A stretch of DNA of 64,000 bases from Rusavskia elegans (GCA_011316305.1 SAUG01000068.1:1-64000); one strand, 5' to 3'. Shown: positions 22,110-34,761, numbered from the stretch's first letter. Notes: a model not told the origin generated them from the letters alone. Numbers and translations are program-made.

Positions 22110-23815
22110 ATAGATCGGAACCAGGATCTCGTCACTTCAACTCTACCTCATCCGTGTACTAGGGCTTATGGGCGGAACTACATGGTTATAGCAATGAAGC
22201 ATATTCTCTTCCGCTTCTGTTGCATACCAGGGATGGATTTCCTCATCCATGGAACAACGCCTCCTTCGATGGATGGCGTATCTTCGCCCCTTCAGATTGG
22301 GTTTTCGAGGAATGATTTTTGCCTCAGATCGAAGACTTTCTAGCAGTGAAAAGGATCGGGAGCCCTGAAACGGTATTGTGGATTAATTAGTACTGTCTAC
22401 TTCTATTTAATCCATCTATCGAGACTCCCATTGCACGTCCTCATTGATGCCATGCCAAGGCAACATTATCTATATCGCTCCTATCTAACCTCCCATACCT
22501 TCCACTCTGCTTTGAAGAAAACTATAACCTTATCAACAAACAGATCATCTCAATCGGACCGCTCTCATCATCCATATGCCCCCCCCCCCCAACACTGTCT
22601 CAGAGCCCAATCCGTCATGGGCTTTTCCGTCCATCTACCCAGACGATACACTTTCTGTTCGGATATTCGAGGAGCATTTTACCAATTAGTATACCATCCT
22701 CTTTTGGGTATCAGAGGTGTGTAGTATAGGATTATTAAAGGTGTTCCAAATGCTGATATCGAGCCTCGATAGGGAGAAATTTTGGTGCTTCATTGACCAC
22801 GGACGAGGCTTCGTCTCCTGTGTTGGTATGGAGATGTCCAACGTGCGTGGTTTATTCGCAGTCTGGGAAGGGTCGAAGCTCTTCATCCGTTTTCCGCCTT
22901 GGAGAGATCTTTCTCATGAGAGAAGGTACGGCTCGAATTGGAAGCCTTCTTGCGAGCAGGGCCAGCTCCGTACAGGCGTATTGTCTGATTCGAGGCCGTG
23001 ACCACTTTTGATCCCAGTGTCTATTACCAGTGAGCCAAAGCTTCTAATCCAGGTGTCGGACCAACGACATCAAACCGGTACTAAGAATACTAAGATAGGA
23101 GGGAAGTATTAGTAAAGCTGAGTAGGTCGGTAACCGTGGCTTCGTATCCGTCAAGAATGAGGGTTGTCAGCTTGTCGAAGAGGCAGCCGAGGAACACCAT
23201 CACACACCGGCCATTCCATTCAAGAAGTGCATCCCAGATTGGAGCGCCTCAATATCCTTGTACCCGGTCTCTCAGCTCGCCATTTCATTCTTCGCAGCGG
23301 CGGTGGAACCACGTAGTAAAACCGGATCGATATTTGAAGGCAGCATCCGCCTTTCGGGTCGGTCACGCGTTTGCTCACATGAGCAGCTGGGGCAGATGAT
23401 TAGCACGGGTATGTTGTCTTCTCTCCCTTTGGTAAACACGTGGTTTCAATTATCCAGACCACGAGGAACAGTACCAGAATGATTCTTCCCATGGCGGTCT
23501 GGACCGCCAAGAAGGCTCCAAGAGTAGTAAAGATGCCCCAGGTTTATAGCTATCTTCAACACGTCTGGCTGCTTCACAGTAAGTTCCGCCCCTTTGTTGT
23601 TTGGTCGACGTGATTCTTACACCAAGAGCATGTTCTTCTTTCATTTCTCCGGGCCCCTTGCATGTATTCATCAGTCCAATGAATGAAAAACGTGATCTAT
23701 GTTTTGCCACCGACCGGGCGAAACATATCAGCGGCTTGGATCTTGTCAGCTTGACTAAAAGCTCGCAAGTCTTTTGTACCTTCCGCCATGAGATGGCTCT
23801 CAAAGAACTCTATAG
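22110..23815. other. No gene recognised
   Basis: Short overlapping frames only. A run of 12 C residues lies at 22,579-22,590. No repeats with ends, RNA genes or domains were seen. Confidence 0.45.
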
Positions 23816-24249
23816 TCAGGTGGTACTACTGATCACGTCCTCCATATGTTTCGATTTTGGGTCAGCTGCGAAGACTCGGTACGTTGTCAAGCGAGTCGAG
23901 TGACGTGAAAACCAGATGGGTTGAGTTGGTGATATCTGATATGGAATCTGAAAGCTTTCTTTTGATTCTCCGCGGTTTCCGACGTGGAGTGGATACCATT
24001 CGTAAAGGGGCTTTGATCTCAATGTAGCTGGTCTCTTCGTCGAGAATGTAGCAAAGAGTGTCGATGACCGAGTCTGCCCTATCCAAACATCAAGTATACA
24101 CTTCCTTATCCTGTAGGTTGCCATACAACTAAGACCGCGCCAGTCGTTTGTCGATTGTATCTCACCATACTTCGACTGGAATTATATGCGAGCACCCTAG
24201 ATGTATGGTTGTTTCTTCTTTTGAGTCCTGATTTAGTCGGAGACCGCCT

Positions 24250-27200
24250 GCCTCCTTGATAATGTCTTGTATCAATTCTCCGATACGGTTTAAAACGCGG
24301 TTCTAAACATTAGGGTAGTTGGCTGGTACAGCACATCTAGGGACGTACTTGTTGTGTTGTCCTCTGATTACGATCTTGTTATGGAGCATATGGGAGCCAG
24401 CTGTAAGATTCATCCCTGCTCCTCCACTACCTGCAGTGATGAGCATCGTAGCTCCAGCTGCTGGTCACTGTAGTTGCGCCTGATTGTCCCACGTTCTGTA
24501 CTGCTTTTTGTCCCGTCGAACCGCAAGACATGGACGTTGTTCGAACCTCGGCTAAGGACCTCTTCGAGGATATCGAGGTGTTTGAGGTATTTGGAGAATA
24601 CGACGATTTTGGCATCGGGAAATTCTGATGGGTCCATCTATCCGTGCCCCTATATATATCTATCCGTGCCTCAGCGTATGGCGAAATAGATTCTGGGGGT
24701 CAGCCTTGGCGTTCCCTATCAAAATCTAGATCTTGTAGCCGAAACTTCGAGGTTTAATAAGAAGAAAGGGATCTGTTCTAGCTTAAAATCTCGGTACTAA
24801 TAGAGATAAGTTTTGCGAGTAAGATAAGGGGAAATTAACGAGGAAAAGTATTAAGAATACGTCGGTTTAGGTTGTTGAACACGCCGTATATACGACTTCA
24901 GGATAGGGGCACGCGTGGACAAGTATAGGGGCACGGATAGCAGGACCTATTTTGATCGGACTCTTTGGTGGACATCGAGGATGGAGATCGTTCTCGGCGA
25001 GCGGAGTTCCATGACAGACATGTCTCTAACCCGCGCCAACCATACTTCACCGACTTCTGATAACTCTGGCATTGTTGTATCAACGCGTGGTATCTTCTAT
25101 ACCTCTTTAATAGGTTCCTCGGGCAGGCCCTTCTTGGGATCGTAATCGACATCCATCAAATCACCTCCTTGTTGGTTCTTTGATGCCGACGCGGCGTCGT
25201 ATCGCCTCCATGAATTCAAGGAATTCCTGTCTTTGTTCAAGCCCGGTTTTAGCTGGGTATTCTTCGTTGTACCGCTCGATCAAATAATTAACTTGCTCTC
25301 TCGCTTTTTGGAGTACATCTGGTTTAATAATCTCCGCCAGCATCAGATGGGCGGCCCATTGCTGGGCGCGCTGCAAGTGAACCAAAGCAAGGGTCCTGCT
25401 ATCGTCTACAACGAGTTCCGCGATATCTGCATCAGGGTTCTTCTTCACGAGCTCGAGGAACTTTTTCGTATGATACACGACTATCTCAGCGTCTTCCTTG
25501 AGGTAGAATGGTACAGTATGAATTGTCAAACCCTTCAGCTTAACGAGCGATAAAGGACGTGCCACGGTGAATGCCTGAAGGAATCTAACGAGGCGTGCTT
25601 GCTTGGTAGGGCTTGGGTTCGATGGTTTATCGCTGTATTTCGTCCCAGAAACCCTCATGAAGTCTTTGAATATAGCGATCAGATAACCAGGGATGGCGTT
25701 GATAGGGCCGAATATATCGGTCCAGCGATTGCACAAGAGAGTCCCCGAAAGCATTCCGATGCGCGCGTATTCCAGAGCCTTGATGGCTTTATGTGTGACG
25801 GTGTCGATGTTTTTGACGAATTGTACCTCATCAAGTATGAGATGACGAATGGGTAGATTGAGCTTCCGGAGAGAACAATAGCCAGACGGGCTTCCGGATC
25901 TCGTGTTTCAGTATCTTCTCTGCCTTGTCAAGGCCTTTTAGAGCAGCCAGTTTGCACTCTGTTTGGAATTTCTGCATCTTTGAAAACTGACTTTGGACGA
26001 ATTGATACGAGCAGATGACAAAGTCGTATTGGCCGTTGAGAATTTCCACGGCGCTGGTATTGCGATTGTCGAGCACTAAAACAGAAGGCTTATGGGCCTA
26101 GGAATAATGATCAGTGAGGCTCTTCCGTAGAATAAAGACCTCGTTGATACCGACATCGTCAAAGTGCAGACCAATCTTATAGCGCCATTGCTGTACACAC
26201 GTCTTTGTGGTCACAATCAGATCGAATGCTCCACGGACCCGCTCCCTGTCGAGTACACATTCCACGATTGCCTGAATGGTCTTACCAAGCCCCATCATAT
26301 CACCTAGGAGGACAGCTTTGTTGGGACCATTCCAACAATAGAGCATCTTGGCAATTCCGGCTCGTTGATAGTCATGTAGCTCCGTCTCAAGACCTGGAAC
26401 ATCACCGATGGGCATGACGTGGTGCAACGCGTTCTATATGCCATAACCAATCAGTAATGTCGCTGTACTTCTGATCAAGCCATCGATGTACTAGTACCGG
26501 TATACCACCGATATAGACCTCGCCCTCACCCAGAAGGGTTTTGAATGGATTGCTGATTCTGTACCTTAGTAACGTTCGCGCGGCGGTACCGCTGTGAAAC
26601 AAAGACCTGTCTTACGTCAATAACGCTATTTTCAGAGCTTACTGATAACCTCGTAGACTCCATTCGCATCAGGCACAAGTTTGTGTTTCGTCAGTCTTGT
26701 CCTTGTCTACTTGGGCGCCTGTTTCCTGGTGACTTTCAGTACCGTAGGATCAAATTCCATAAAGTTGACACTCTCATAACGGTCCACACCCTGAAGGGAT
26801 TTGATCCCAAATCCTTCCTCTCGACGTTGTATCCACCAGGATAGCGCCAGTTGGATGGGCGGGTGAACTCTCATCTCATGCACCTGGTATATTGTTTCCA
26901 ACTTGAGGTATCCGGCAAGCGCGCCAATATTGGAAGCGAAGCCAGGTTCTTGACTAAGACGCCCGGCAAACTGGCCTGGATCGTGATATTCTTGTCGTGG
27001 ATGAATTTGCCACGTTTCTTCTTCGCTTTCGCCGCCTCCTCCAAGGGATCGACGGCCTTGGGCTGTTTCTGCTCTTTGTTCATGGGCTGTTTCGAGCTCA
27101 AAGCGTCACTTCTGTCGGTATACCGCGATCTCCCTCGTATCCTTCCGAGCTCCCGACTTCACGACATCATCTGGGATACCGCCACGTTTGACAGCATAGT

Positions 27201-27603
27201 TGCTATGTTTATCTTCACTCTTAAGGTGCTGGTTATCGATCTCGAGCTTCGGCTCTAACAATGTAGCGTAACCTAGTCGCTTGGTCTCTTCGAGGTCCTC
27301 CCCCCCGGAGGACTCTGCCACCTTACTGGACCTATAAAATTCATCCGAGGAGTGCGCATTATCTTCATATTTGTATGCTTCGTATTGACCTGATGCGTCA
27401 TACCACTCCGTTGCGAGATGAGGTCCATATCCATATACTGGAATGCCCCAAAACCGTTCTTTTGTCATGCCAGAACAGGTGACGAATGCCCAAACCATTA
27501 CCTTCCGCTTGTTGCCCGCTGCTTTGCCAGAAGCAAGCAGCGTGTTGCCGAGGAAGATTGGCAATGTGTCCAAGTGTTTGCATTTTAGCCAGTAGTTTTC
27601 CAT
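24250..27603 (-). pseudogene. SNF2-family ATPase/helicase, apparently decayed
   Basis: Minus-strand segments, in order, give an N-terminal region starting at 27,603 (MENYWLKCKHLD) and a Lys-rich segment near 27,060. Next is a segment with ALSWWIQRREEG near 26,840. LHDYQRAGIAKML is followed by motif I GDMMGLGKT at about 26,278-26,304. Motif II LILDEVQ is near 25,822-25,839 and motif III LSGTLLCNRW near 25,720-25,752. The C-terminal helicase lobe reads KIVVFSKYLKHLDILEEVL (24,610-24,550), then GSGGAGMNLTAGS (about 24,405-24,440). Some joins fit introns, for example one ending near 26,097 and one near 26,430. Others are frame breaks with no usable splice sites, near 25,865, 25,160 and 24,445, and one in-frame TAG lies next to the MITE. 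The arginine-finger motif VI was not found. Such ATPases remodel DNA-protein complexes in the nucleus; this copy is probably inactive. Confidence 0.7.
24638..24940. mobile_element. MITE-like element (303 bp) inside the SNF2 relic
   Basis: The ends are perfect 17-bp inverted repeats, CTATCCGTGCCCCTATA at 24,638-24,654 and its complement at 24,924-24,940. Each arm carries a second, imperfect copy of the TATCCGTGCC motif. The repeats can be read as TA target duplications flanking TCCGTGCCCC, the pattern of Tc1/mariner-type MITEs. The interior is AT-rich and non-coding. It separates the two halves of the SNF2 C-terminal lobe. Confidence 0.75.
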
Positions 27604-27879
27604 TTGTTGCTTATACTGACTTTGAGACGTCTACTGTAGCAGGTATCTTTCCCAAGAGTCTCCTACTCTTCAATGGTTAATGTTTCTTTGGCGATCAGTC
27701 CTTCGTGATAGGACCCATGATTATCGATAATTTCCGTGTGACCAGCTCGGTCCTGGAATTTCGAGACAAGTCTCTCTGGTTTCATTGTTGTCCTTCAGGA
27801 ATGTGCAAGTGATATAGTTGTACATGCGAAGTATAGCGCTCTGCAATCTTGGATTTGAGATATCGACGTGTTGACCACG

Positions 27880-28984
27880 CATCAGACTGCATGGCTGTTA
27901 GACAGGATAGACCATACCGACCCTATCATCAGGCCTAAGCTCAGATGGTTGTAATTTGGACCACCTTCCTTCACAGTAATGCGACCTGTAATTGTGGCCA
28001 CGGTTGTACATCCACTTTTTATGATTGGTGGCGACAATTCCACTTCGGCTTTCCAGGAGAGCCGGCCTTCGAATGTCATGCGATCGAAGATAAAAGAAGC
28101 TGAGCTTGCTGATCATAATCTAGTCCCTCAACAGGACCTCTTCCAAGAATTTCTGGCCCGCAAACAGGGCGATCGAAGCATCTGCGAGATCGATAAAGCT
28201 TGTTGTTTTGAACGGATTGCGCTAGGCTGCGCCGGTGGTAAAGGTGTATCCAATGCCCTTTGGGATTATTGTAACAGCCGTACCGGCCTCAACAGGAGCC
28301 ATGATAGACTTCTTGTACCCGTCCTTAACGATCTCCATGACCAGGTAAGAAAAGCGTCTCTGACCGCCACGATGGATATGCTGCCACAGCTCGCCCAATC
28401 CCATGGACTGCAGCATACGAAACCAACCACTCAACGTATTCTTTCCGCGCCCGACAATTTGCAAGGTGTCCCATAGAATTTTGCTGCCTCCATTGGAAAT
28501 CACAGAGAAAGGAAAGCAACTGCCTCCCAAAAGCCGGGAAGGTGAAACTGAAATTTTGTTCATGACACTAAACCAAACGAGACCAACACTGAAGAAATAC
28601 TGCTCCGGCCACATAGTGTTTAGCTGCACGAGCGTCAAGCTAGTAGGGAAAGACATGATCTGAAGTCATGATACACACAGCCTGCATTCCACTGTGGGCA
28701 GGGACGACGAACTTTCACTAAAAATCGCAGTAGGAACACCTCACAACCAGGTTGTTGCGAATTGCGTACTCGATCGCGTGCTGGTGACGGCACCAAGTGA
28801 GCTCAACACCACCTAGCGGTTGGACGAAGATTTCCTCATGAAAACCGCAGGAAGCAGTAAATCTTCGGCGAAACGCTGACATTGGATACCTGGGGGCTGC
28901 AGAGGCTACCTCGAAGGCGCCTGGCAAGGAGTTTCTTTCCGACTGTAGTGCGTACAGAGGAGCTCTAAAGAGATGACGAATCAA
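27880..28984 (-). pseudogene. Relic of an unrecognised gene
   Basis: Coding-like minus frames occur at 28,984-28,718 (with CRHQHAIEYAI and CSYC), 28,656-28,222 and 28,079-27,882 (beta-rich, FEGRLSWKAEVELS). The middle frame ends at TAG near 28,221, and coding-like sequence continues in the same frame beyond it (RNPFKTTSFIDLADAS). A CAG-to-TAG change would explain that stop. It could be an upstream part of the SNF2 relic or a separate gene. The family was not recognised. Confidence 0.4.
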
Positions 28985-29560
28985 AGGAAAACGCAGAGAT
29001 ATTTTGGTACTGGTGTATGAAGAAACGAGAAAAGAAGAGAAGAGGCAGTCTAGCAGTGTGAGTCATATACGCGTGCTCATGAGATCAAGCAAGCAAGTGA
29101 TGATTGCATTGCAGTACGTCAATGTCACGACCAACTATGAAATGAGTCAAGGGCATCCCATCACCATGAACGGTGTCACAATTGGGCAAGTGAAGATTGC
29201 TGAAGAGAGGACACTACAACCACGAAGCCAGGCTATGTAGCAACGATCAGTCATGCATTGCATTAGAAGTATACTTGAAGCATCATGATGCTGAAGATGC
29301 ATACGAGATATGTATAATGGCTCTAATGTCTCAAGACATCAGGCCTGGGCAAATTGAAATTATAGAAGAGAGATGGAGAGAGAAGAAGGAAGAGAGGAAT
29401 CGAAGCTGTTTAAGTAGACATCGTTTCTACGCTAGTGGGGGCAGTGCAACAGTGAAGACGAGAAGGAAGCTCGATGTCCTGTACAGATATGATGAAGCAA
29501 GGTCAGCTGCGCCCTAGCTCGAGTGATGAAGTGATTCGATACGGGAGGAAAAAGGCAAGT
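28985..29560. other. No gene recognised
   Basis: A purine-rich stretch on plus with short open frames and no domain. It leads into the 93-bp tandem repeat. Confidence 0.4.
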
Positions 29561-29830
29561 GAATAGCGATGAATGGATCGAGGAAGTAGAATAACGATTT
29601 GTGTCCTGTGGATATGAGATTGACTTGCCAGAAAGAGACGTGAAACAGCAAGGGAATAGCGATGAATGGATTGAGGAAGTAGAATAATGAATTAAATTCC
29701 GTGGACATGGGAGAGGCCTACCGAAAAGAGACGTAAGACAGCAATTGAATAGCGATGAACGGATCGAGGAAGTAGGATAATCAGTGATGTCTCGTAGATG
29801 TGTGATAACAGAACCGAGGCCGCATGTGAA
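29561..29830. repeat. 93-bp tandem repeat, about three copies
   Basis: The core GAATAGCGATGAAYGGATYG starts at 29,561, 29,654 and 29,747, exactly 93 bases apart. In each copy GAGGAAGTAGRATAA follows. AAGAGACGTRARACAGCA-type sequence precedes the second and third copies. Copies differ by a few substitutions. No coding potential is evident. Confidence 0.85.
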
Positions 29831-31112
29831 CGAGGTTGGATGAATGAGAATGAGACGGAAAGGAGAACTATCCGATAAAGCAACATGATGTAAAAAAGGG
29901 TGAACAACGACAAGGAGTGAATTCTGAATTGTTCAACGACAGCACATCAGACTGGTTTGAGATGGATGCCGAATGAAAGCGGTACAGGACATTCCAAGAC
30001 ATTGGTATTTGACAGCCGAAGATTGACAAGCAAGTAGAAAGAGTTGCAAGAAATACAGAAATTTTCGATAGAAGGTTGAATACGTAATCGACGTTCCTAA
30101 AACCTATTCTCAGCCTGATTTTCAGTAGATCGCATCGACGCAACGTTCAGAATTGCTCACCGATATCTCCAGGCCAGGCAGGAATGCCCTCGCAAATCTG
30201 CGAATAGCCTCACGATTTGAGCGTGGCGCAGAATGCTGCTGCGGGCAAGGAATCTCTGTTTGTGAAAGTCGAAGTCTTTCCGCGTGGGGATATGCTGGCC
30301 CTCTGGCCTCTATGCCTCATTATTCAGCTGGTCATGCTGTCTTTCCTCCTGTATCCTCTTGATTTGCTGCCGAGATCTCTCATGCATGTCGCGTCTCATA
30401 GCCCTCCAGATGGTGGCTGATCCACTTACAACACGTAAGTCATCTAATGAGTAATCAGCACCAGCAGGTGGTTCTTGATCAAGCCTCTTGATGAGCACGT
30501 ACGTTGCAGTCGAAACTCGAGTGTCAGGCTGAGGTCGTATGAAGCTGTGAGATGATTCCCGTCATCGTCCAAAATTGCAGTTCTCGAAACGCACGGTCAA
30601 TTACGATGGACATGATAGGGTGCTCTTGATCATCGCCCCTTCAAGTATGTTGTGGTCATCGTACAGATACAATGAAGTCTGGAAGAGATGGTGGAGTAAT
30701 CGGGACGGGAGTCGTGGAACTGAGGATCTTGGAAAACCACGGCGGATGTAATATTATACATGAATTACTGTATGGAACGAGCGATAGCTGCAGTATCGTG
30801 TCGGCTCTTTCGCGAACCTCAGGTCTTAATCGTCAACATTGTCGTGATTTTCAATACCTCACCTTCCGGTCGTAATTGGGGAGCCTGTTTTATGCTCGGA
30901 TTCACAAGTTGATCTGTCGACTTTCCCGTCTCGAGACATCGACATTCTATTATGATGTCAGCTTTATCACAGCAAAACCTCACCGATCTGGAGCCGTGTC
31001 TGTCACACTTGCAGAAGACAATCGTCCACCAGAACTACGCCCAATTGCTGAAAACTCCTGTGGGATATCTATCCTCTGTGTTGCCCTCGTCTTATCCAAT
31101 CCGCGTGCAGTG
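29831..31112. other. No gene recognised; part of a dispersed repeat
   Basis: The segment 29,812-30,040 shares CCGCATGTGAAC and GAAAGCGGTACAGGACATTC with 31,979-32,180, so a diverged repeat family is scattered here. Frames at 30,150-30,420 are short and without domains. Confidence 0.45.
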
Positions 31113-31521
31113 ATGGCCTCACGCAGCGCAACTGCGAGCACGAGCGAGGCCCTTAATATCCGCGATGTGCCACTGGCCAAACTGAAAAGCGCACTGCGCG
31201 GCCTCCGTCTCCTGCATGGCCTACTCGAACAGCAGGAGAAGGAAAATGCCACTGAAGCCTGGAATGACACCAACGCACAATACCAACCAGTACTGTCTCG
31301 GTACCAGGTGGCTTTGGCGGCCTTCCTTGAAAGACCACAGCCCCACATCACCGATCATCAGCGACTTTATGGCACGCAACCTCATCAAAGCCTTGTCCTC
31401 ACCTGGGCAAAGCATCAAATCCGAAGTTGATGCATTTTGTCAAGCGCTCACAAAGGAAGGCGCACAAACGAGCACTGAGAAAGGTGGTTGTTGCGAAGGA
31501 TTGTATAAAATAATTAGGTGA
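31113..31521 (+). CDS. Possible small two-exon gene, unrecognised
   Basis: The frame from 31,113 reads MASRSATASTSEALN, then a helical Leu/Lys/Arg-rich segment (LAKLKSALRGLRLLHGLLEQ). Near 31,300 the coding-like signal moves by one base to a frame reading ISDFMARNLIKALSSPGQS that ends at 31,521. A 40-bp intron (GTACCAG...CACAG) would join the frames in register, but it is short for this genome. A frameshift is the alternative. No known domain. Confidence 0.4.
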
Positions 31522-32636
31522 AGTAACATGCGGGAATAGTTGCGCCCGCAAAGGTGTGTTCTCAGAACAAAGATCTGCCCTTTCATCGAATATACTCTTT
31601 CACTTGCAGAAACAGCTCTATAACAAGTCGCAGGCAACCGTTGTATCGACATCCAACACCGAGGTACCGATTGTGCTCTCACTGCGCTTGATTACAATCT
31701 GCACCACGACTCCGCCGTTGCGGCACGGCATACACTATGGCGGTATATTTTGATAACAAGCGCAATAATTAAATATGTGGAACCATTTGGTCTTCTTTAA
31801 CATATTGATGGATAAGTATACGAAGCATGCAGTGGTTGAAGCATCCCTTCGAACAGCGAAAAGGGCATCCGATACCCCGACTGCCCGCCAAATCAGAAAC
31901 CGCCCCCCCGGTGGATAGGACAGTGGGAACCAGCGCTCAGATGGATGTTTTGGGAATATATGATGATGCTGCCGGAATCAGATGTAAGACCGCATGTGAA
32001 CAGGCACGAACGGGTGAGACCTAGGCCAGAAGAGTAATGTACTGGACAGTGGTGATAGAGTTACGTCAGGCAAGTTTCACGGTATAGCACATTGACTCGA
32101 AAGGATGAAGGCTTGATGAAAGCGGTACAGGACATTCCGAGATCTTAATCAATGACGGCCAAGGATGAGAAGTAAGACCCAAGCCATGAAATATATCCCC
32201 TCCCCACTAGTGTATTTGATTCTGGAGCTTGCCGTATCAACAGTCGATCGCAATGAGGGGGTACGACAGTCGATACCACGATGTAGGCCATGGTTGTATC
32301 GATTACGTAGATCTTGTCTTGTACCTGCCCATAAGATCATTCGTGGTTGGTATGTGGCTGTATTGTTATTGATGTTAATACAACAAGAGATGGATCGAAT
32401 GCCACAACCAACGGGGGAGGGTAGAGTGAAAGGGATGGTCTCGTAGATGAAGCCCGATGAAAGTATGCGCAAGACATTCGAAAAGTTTGAGATGATGATG
32501 AACGAGAATAAGAAGCACGCACTTGAAGAACGATGATAGGAAGCATCATTCAGAAGACTAATGAATATGGAGATACAAGATTGGGTAATAGATGAATACT
32601 TAGGAGATGGATGAGCAAAAAGCTTCAGATATCCAC
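31522..32636. other. No gene recognised; dispersed repeat copies
   Basis: Copies of the repeat also seen at 29,812-30,040 occur at 31,979-32,180 (CCGCATGTGAAC, then GAAAGCGGTACAGGACATTC). A weaker copy lies near 32,445-32,530. A C7 run is at 31,897. This marks the end of the gene-poor zone before PUF6. Confidence 0.5.
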
Positions 32637-34761
32637 TTATGTAGTTTGTCCTGCAATTTTTTCCAGCAGCAATTGCACCCCCTTGTTCCCACCTTTGCTC
32701 TTCTCTTTCTTCCTTCCAGTCTCGGTGGTTGAAACTGTTGGTCTCGGACCTGCTGCTTCGTCTAACCTCTCTTTTGCCTTCTTCAAGATCTTCCTCAATT
32801 TCTCCTTGTTCTCAAACCCTTCAGCTTCCAAGAGGCCCACAATCACGAATGAGTTATCTGAAGTTGCCCATCTCAGCACTTGATCGCTAGCTTGAAGTGC
32901 TTCAAAGAACATAATGTGAAATCCTAGCGCCGGCTCGGCGAACTTGACTCTCTGGTGCTGCGTATCGTATGGACCCCCTTGTACAAGGGTCTTGAACAAT
33001 CGACCTGCTGCGGGTGTCTTGAGGGCCGCCTGGACCTCCGATGATTCAGATTGAACGAGTGCGACGACAGCCTTCAAAGCAGGCTCTCGATTGCTGTCAG
33101 CGCCCGGCAACACTTCCATCATGAATTGGCACCCGAAGCTTGATTGCACGAGCGTTGCTGCATTGTTGGTGATCAGTGATATAAGAGGTGGTGAAATGTG
33201 AGCAATCAATTCTTTACGTCTGGTTGCTGGGTCTTTCTTCGAAGTCTCAGTCCTGATACTGTGTACCGTGTCGAGAAGTTCTCTCTCCGTGACATCCATG
33301 AAGGATTCCCGTCTGTTGGCGAAAAGATAGAGAAGGGGAATTCGGGCAAATTTATGATTGATCGCGGTAGTGAGGGCTTCCGTCTGAATTTCATCCGGAT
33401 CAGCGGATTTGCCAACCAGTTCCGCCAGAATGGATTTGGAGGTGAGAACAGTGTCGTCGATGACATCGTAGGCTGCTAGGATGACTTGATGGCCGTGCTC
33501 GTCATGAGCTAGCTGCGAGAATAGGTTTTTGTACGCTCGTACGATCATTTTGCGATCTTTTGCATTACCATGTGCCAATGCCATTGAGACAACGCCCGCT
33601 CCAGAACTGGTGAAGGCAAGATTCTTCAGCAGGTCACCCTCCTCGTCGCCTTTGAGGAGCTCAAGGAATTCAGTCATCTCTTCGCTGCCCTTGTTGATGT
33701 TGAGCATGTATTGACGCATCGCATCGTGCAGCATGGTGAATCCTGTCGTTTTCTTCTGGATCAGCTGATTGATCAGATCATGCAGAGCGTGCATCACCGG
33801 CTTGCGCTTCTCAGGATTCTGTGCTAGAATTGATTTGAGTACACTTGTGATAACCCCCTTGCCCTCAGATTTGAAAATTGCGAATTCAGCTCCGAACCAT
33901 TCTCGTAGGAGGTAATCTTTTTGTTGAGATGTCGCAGCCCCTCGGTATATATCATCAAGTATCCAAGAAGCTTCTGGATGCTTGATCAAGCGACGAACAT
34001 GCCCATAGAATTCTGGCACGATCAGGTCGCGGATCTCTTTATCCCCATGTACGAGCAGCTTGCCGAGTAGAAATTTGGCGTATCTGCTTTCTGCTAGATT
34101 CCGAAACTCTCCCTTTAATTCTTTGGCTATCATTTTTCGTTGATCTCGGTTCGCGTATTTGATGGCAGTCTGGACCACACGCACAGAGTCATGCTTGAGC
34201 ACGAAATCTTTGACGTGGCCTGTGATGATATCGAAGAGTTCTGCAACCAGCTTCTTTCGCTCGTCCAGCGGCACATGAGACTTCCTTCGTAGGCGTTCCC
34301 AAAGCTTCTTGGATCTTGCTATGGAGTCTGCGTTTGGCTTTGCGGCTTTTCGTTCCTGGGCTAGAGCTTTCTCCTTCGCATGGGACTCCTTTGACGAGTC
34401 TTGCAGTAATCAGCATACGGGATGATGTGACATCGGTGGAAAACTGACTGGAAGTGCCATTGGTAGTCTCTGGTGCAGCCGTTGGCCTGTGATTGTTTGT
34501 GGGGCTTTTGTCTCGCAATCCTGCCTCCTCCCCATTCTCGACTTGAGTATCCTCATCTTGATCCGAAGGCCAGCTGACACCGTCATCATCGCCACTATAC
34601 TCGGTCGTATCAGACTCAATGATAGGATCAGAATCTGTCTCTGCTTCGAGGTTCGAGTTGGTGGAGCTCTCGACTACCGGGAGTGATCCTTGCTTCCTTT
34701 TCTTAACGTCACCACTTTGGATACTAGATGAAACGCTTTGCTTGCGCTTAATGCCCACCAT
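32637..34761 (-). CDS. PUF6: PUF6-type pumilio/CPL-domain RNA-binding protein, 691 aa
   Basis: Two exons (34,761-34,449 and 34,399-32,637) are joined by a 49-bp intron starting GTCAGT, with branch GCTGAT and acceptor GCAAG; the frames fit exactly. The start MVGIKRKQ at 34,761 is preferred over an in-frame ATG at 34,803. The N-terminus is acidic and Ser-rich, then Lys/Arg-rich (KESHAKEKALAQERKAAK). PUF repeats follow (SRYAKFLLGKLLVHGDKEI; HPEASWILDDIYRGA). Next is the CPL-type region (TGFTMLHDAMRQYM; GDLLKNLAFTSSGAGVVSMALAHG) and a basic C-terminus. In yeast, Puf6 acts in 60S ribosome biogenesis and binds ASH1 mRNA. Length matches fungal homologues. Confidence 0.93.
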
